DNA of 12,675 nt, taken from NCBI GenBank assembly GCA_943908385.1, contig CALTTF010000052.1, positions 1 through 12,675 of the forward strand, read 5' to 3'. The notes under the pieces were generated by a model that did not search any database, had not been told where the DNA came from, and saw only the letters and a list, made by a program, of their open reading frames with translations. Below, piece after piece: positions 12,644 to 12,675 of this stretch (its first letter is position 1; each line of letters opens with the position of its first letter). The position numbers and the translations under genes are program-made. The stretch is from an uncultured Corynebacterium sp. (lineage in GTDB: Bacteria > Actinomycetota > Actinomycetes > Mycobacteriales > Mycobacteriaceae).

Positions 12644-12675
12644 CGTCGTCGAAGCTGAGGTCGTCGAGATCGACA
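12627..12675 (-). CDS. C-terminal end of an upstream gene, probably CarD-family transcription factor
   Basis: Only 15 complete codons and a TAG stop are present, giving the acidic tail VDLDDLSFDDDDSED. It is in a frame different from ispD and overlaps ispD by 17 bases. CarD, an RNA polymerase-binding regulator, stands directly before ispD in mycobacteria and is known to be linked to ispD-ispF in actinobacteria, so this is the best guess. The assignment rests on gene order, not on homology of the visible residues. Confidence 0.5.
   Translation of the reverse strand, partial: VDLDDLSFDDDDSED

Overview
The window looks like chromosomal DNA of a high-G+C actinobacterium, most likely a Corynebacterium. 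The grounds are the order (CarD-like end)-ispD-ispF...cysS-rlmB on the minus strand, a DtxR-type iron box, several start codons placed directly behind TANNNT -10 hexamers (leaderless transcripts), and close Corynebacterium-like signatures in IspF. No rRNA, tRNA, insertion sequence or CRISPR array is visible, and no gene-free stretch exceeds 300 bases.

Layout. 1-448 (minus) is the N-terminal part of a LacI-family repressor cut by the window edge. It is divergent from an alpha/beta hydrolase of the LpqC/PHB-depolymerase type (467-1393), and the two starts share one near-symmetric -10 element. 1433-6364 is a complete siderophore-iron uptake locus: a lipoprotein binding protein (minus) divergent from two FecCD permeases, an ATPase and a flavin-binding siderophore-interacting protein (plus). 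A 19-bp DtxR-like operator lies between the divergent genes. This locus is visibly less G+C rich than its flanks and fits between two convergent gene ends, one of which carries a 24-bp tandem duplication.

6407-12675 (minus) is a housekeeping run read right to left: the acidic C-terminal end of a probable CarD, ispD, ispF, then three secreted-protein genes (A 9962-11221, B 9378-9935, C 8787-9377), then cysS and rlmB. IspD and IspF catalyse steps of the MEP isoprenoid pathway, CysS charges tRNA-Cys, and RlmB 2'-O-methylates 23S rRNA.

The most unusual content is the A-B-C cassette. All three proteins have Sec signal peptides and share a module with two cysteines spaced 110, 111 and 112 residues apart, an NxTD/P-VP segment and a GP-x-L-x-PG segment. 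A also carries a second, partial copy of the module. They form an apparent paralogous, exported, beta-rich family of unknown function placed between ispF and cysS, genes that are adjacent in mycobacteria. A fold related to aerolysin/ETX-MTX2 proteins is possible but is only an inference.
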